A stretch of 5,208 bases of DNA from Thermoplasmatota archaeon (GTDB lineage Archaea; Thermoplasmatota; E2; DHVEG-1). The notes beneath the pieces were generated by a model. The model was not told the DNA's origin. It saw only the letters and a program-made list of their open reading frames with translations, and did not search any database. Numbering within the stretch: the first letter of the stretch is position 1; the number at the start of each line of letters is the position of its first letter. The position numbers and the translations under genes were made by a program. The stretch is taken from assembly GCA_018824925.1 (NCBI GenBank), contig JAHJFH010000120.1:1-5208 (forward strand), read 5' to 3'. Positions 5,102 through 5,208 of the stretch are shown piece after piece.

Positions 5102-5208
5102 TCAACTTTCCATTTTTCGTTTTCTACCCGATTCATCGTCTTGTATCACCTGTTTTCTCAGGTGATTTTGATTACATTTTTGCTGTTTTTCCCTTGTTTT
5201 TTCATTTG
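5102..5208 (-). CDS. Possible 3' end of a convergent gene (partial)
   Basis: A minus-strand frame is open from the window edge to a TGA at 5104-5102. It would encode a 34-residue charged C-terminus rich in Lys, Gln, Arg and Asn, including VIQDDESGRKRKMES. The minus strand is purine-rich here, as coding strands elsewhere in the window tend to be, and the stop would sit 61 bp from the FAD gene end with T-runs in both directions between them. Against it, the frame is short, two plus-strand frames are also largely open in this T-rich DNA, and an 8-bp hairpin lies inside it. No domain can be recognised. Confidence 0.28.
   Translation of the reverse strand, partial: NEKTREKQQKCNQNHLRKQVIQDDESGRKRKMES
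5145..5166. terminator. Perfect 8-bp inverted repeat followed by T-rich DNA, possible terminator
   Basis: ATCACCTG (5145-5152) and CAGGTGAT (5159-5166) form an 8-bp stem with a 6-nt loop TTTTCT. On the plus strand it is followed by TTTT and by further T-runs to the window end. It could be a second terminator, a regulator-binding palindrome, or a chance structure inside a convergent gene. Nothing in the window decides between these. Confidence 0.35.

Noticed and set aside
5102..5170. C/D-box guide RNA on the minus strand (CGATGAA with nearby CTGA-like sequence)
   Set aside because: The box C match is imperfect, the boxes are not in the right order and spacing, and the CTGA lies in the hairpin.
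5089..5208. Plus-strand frame from a TTG at 5089 with GAGGG upstream
   Set aside because: The spacing is only 2 nt, the start is a weak TTG, and the Phe-rich translation simply reflects the T-runs.
1..5208. CRISPR array, insertion sequence or defence island
   Set aside because: No regularly spaced repeats, transposase motifs or terminal inverted repeats are visible. The tRNA 3' end is not repeated elsewhere in the window as an attachment site would be.

Overview
This is a compact, AT-rich archaeal window, most likely euryarchaeal in the broad sense. The archaeal assignment rests on ribosomal protein S6e, the gamma subunit of the eukaryotic/archaeal-type initiation factor aIF2, a CAT tRNA with an intron at position 37/38 (the usual site for archaeal splicing endonuclease), TATA-type promoter elements and Shine-Dalgarno sites. 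I cannot place it to order or genus from the sequence alone.

Left part (about 78-2127, plus strand): a tight translation operon. rps6e (S6e) is followed after 4 nt by the aIF2-gamma gene, whose stop overlaps a GTG start (GTGA) of a small PIN-domain nuclease gene. S6e builds the small subunit, aIF2-gamma is the GTPase that delivers initiator Met-tRNA to it, and the PIN protein is probably an RNA-processing nuclease. A short gap with its own TATA-like element leads to a tRNA-CAT gene (2182-2301) interrupted by a 45-nt intron. The tRNA lacks initiator hallmarks, so it is best read as elongator tRNA-Met, with tRNA-Ile2 as the alternative.

Right part (2306-5040): a divergent pair around a promoter region of about 130 bp. 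On the minus strand is an unrecognised four-helix membrane protein whose ten non-membrane cysteines all appear to lie on the cytoplasmic face. It ends only 4 bp from the tRNA 3' end. On the plus strand is a large FAD-dependent oxidoreductase of the GlcD/D-lactate dehydrogenase type with an iron-sulfur module fused at its N-terminus. That module shows seven cysteines where a classical two-cluster module would have eight. The layout allows, but does not prove, that these two redox-looking proteins are functionally connected.

Tail (5041-5208): a hairpin plus T-tract terminator, then T-rich DNA with a second perfect 8-bp hairpin. A minus-strand frame open to the window edge may be the 3' end of a convergent gene.

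I see no mobile element, CRISPR array or clear defence system. The candidates for novelty are the Cys-rich membrane protein, the unusual Fe-S/FAD fusion and the details of the intron-bearing tRNA.
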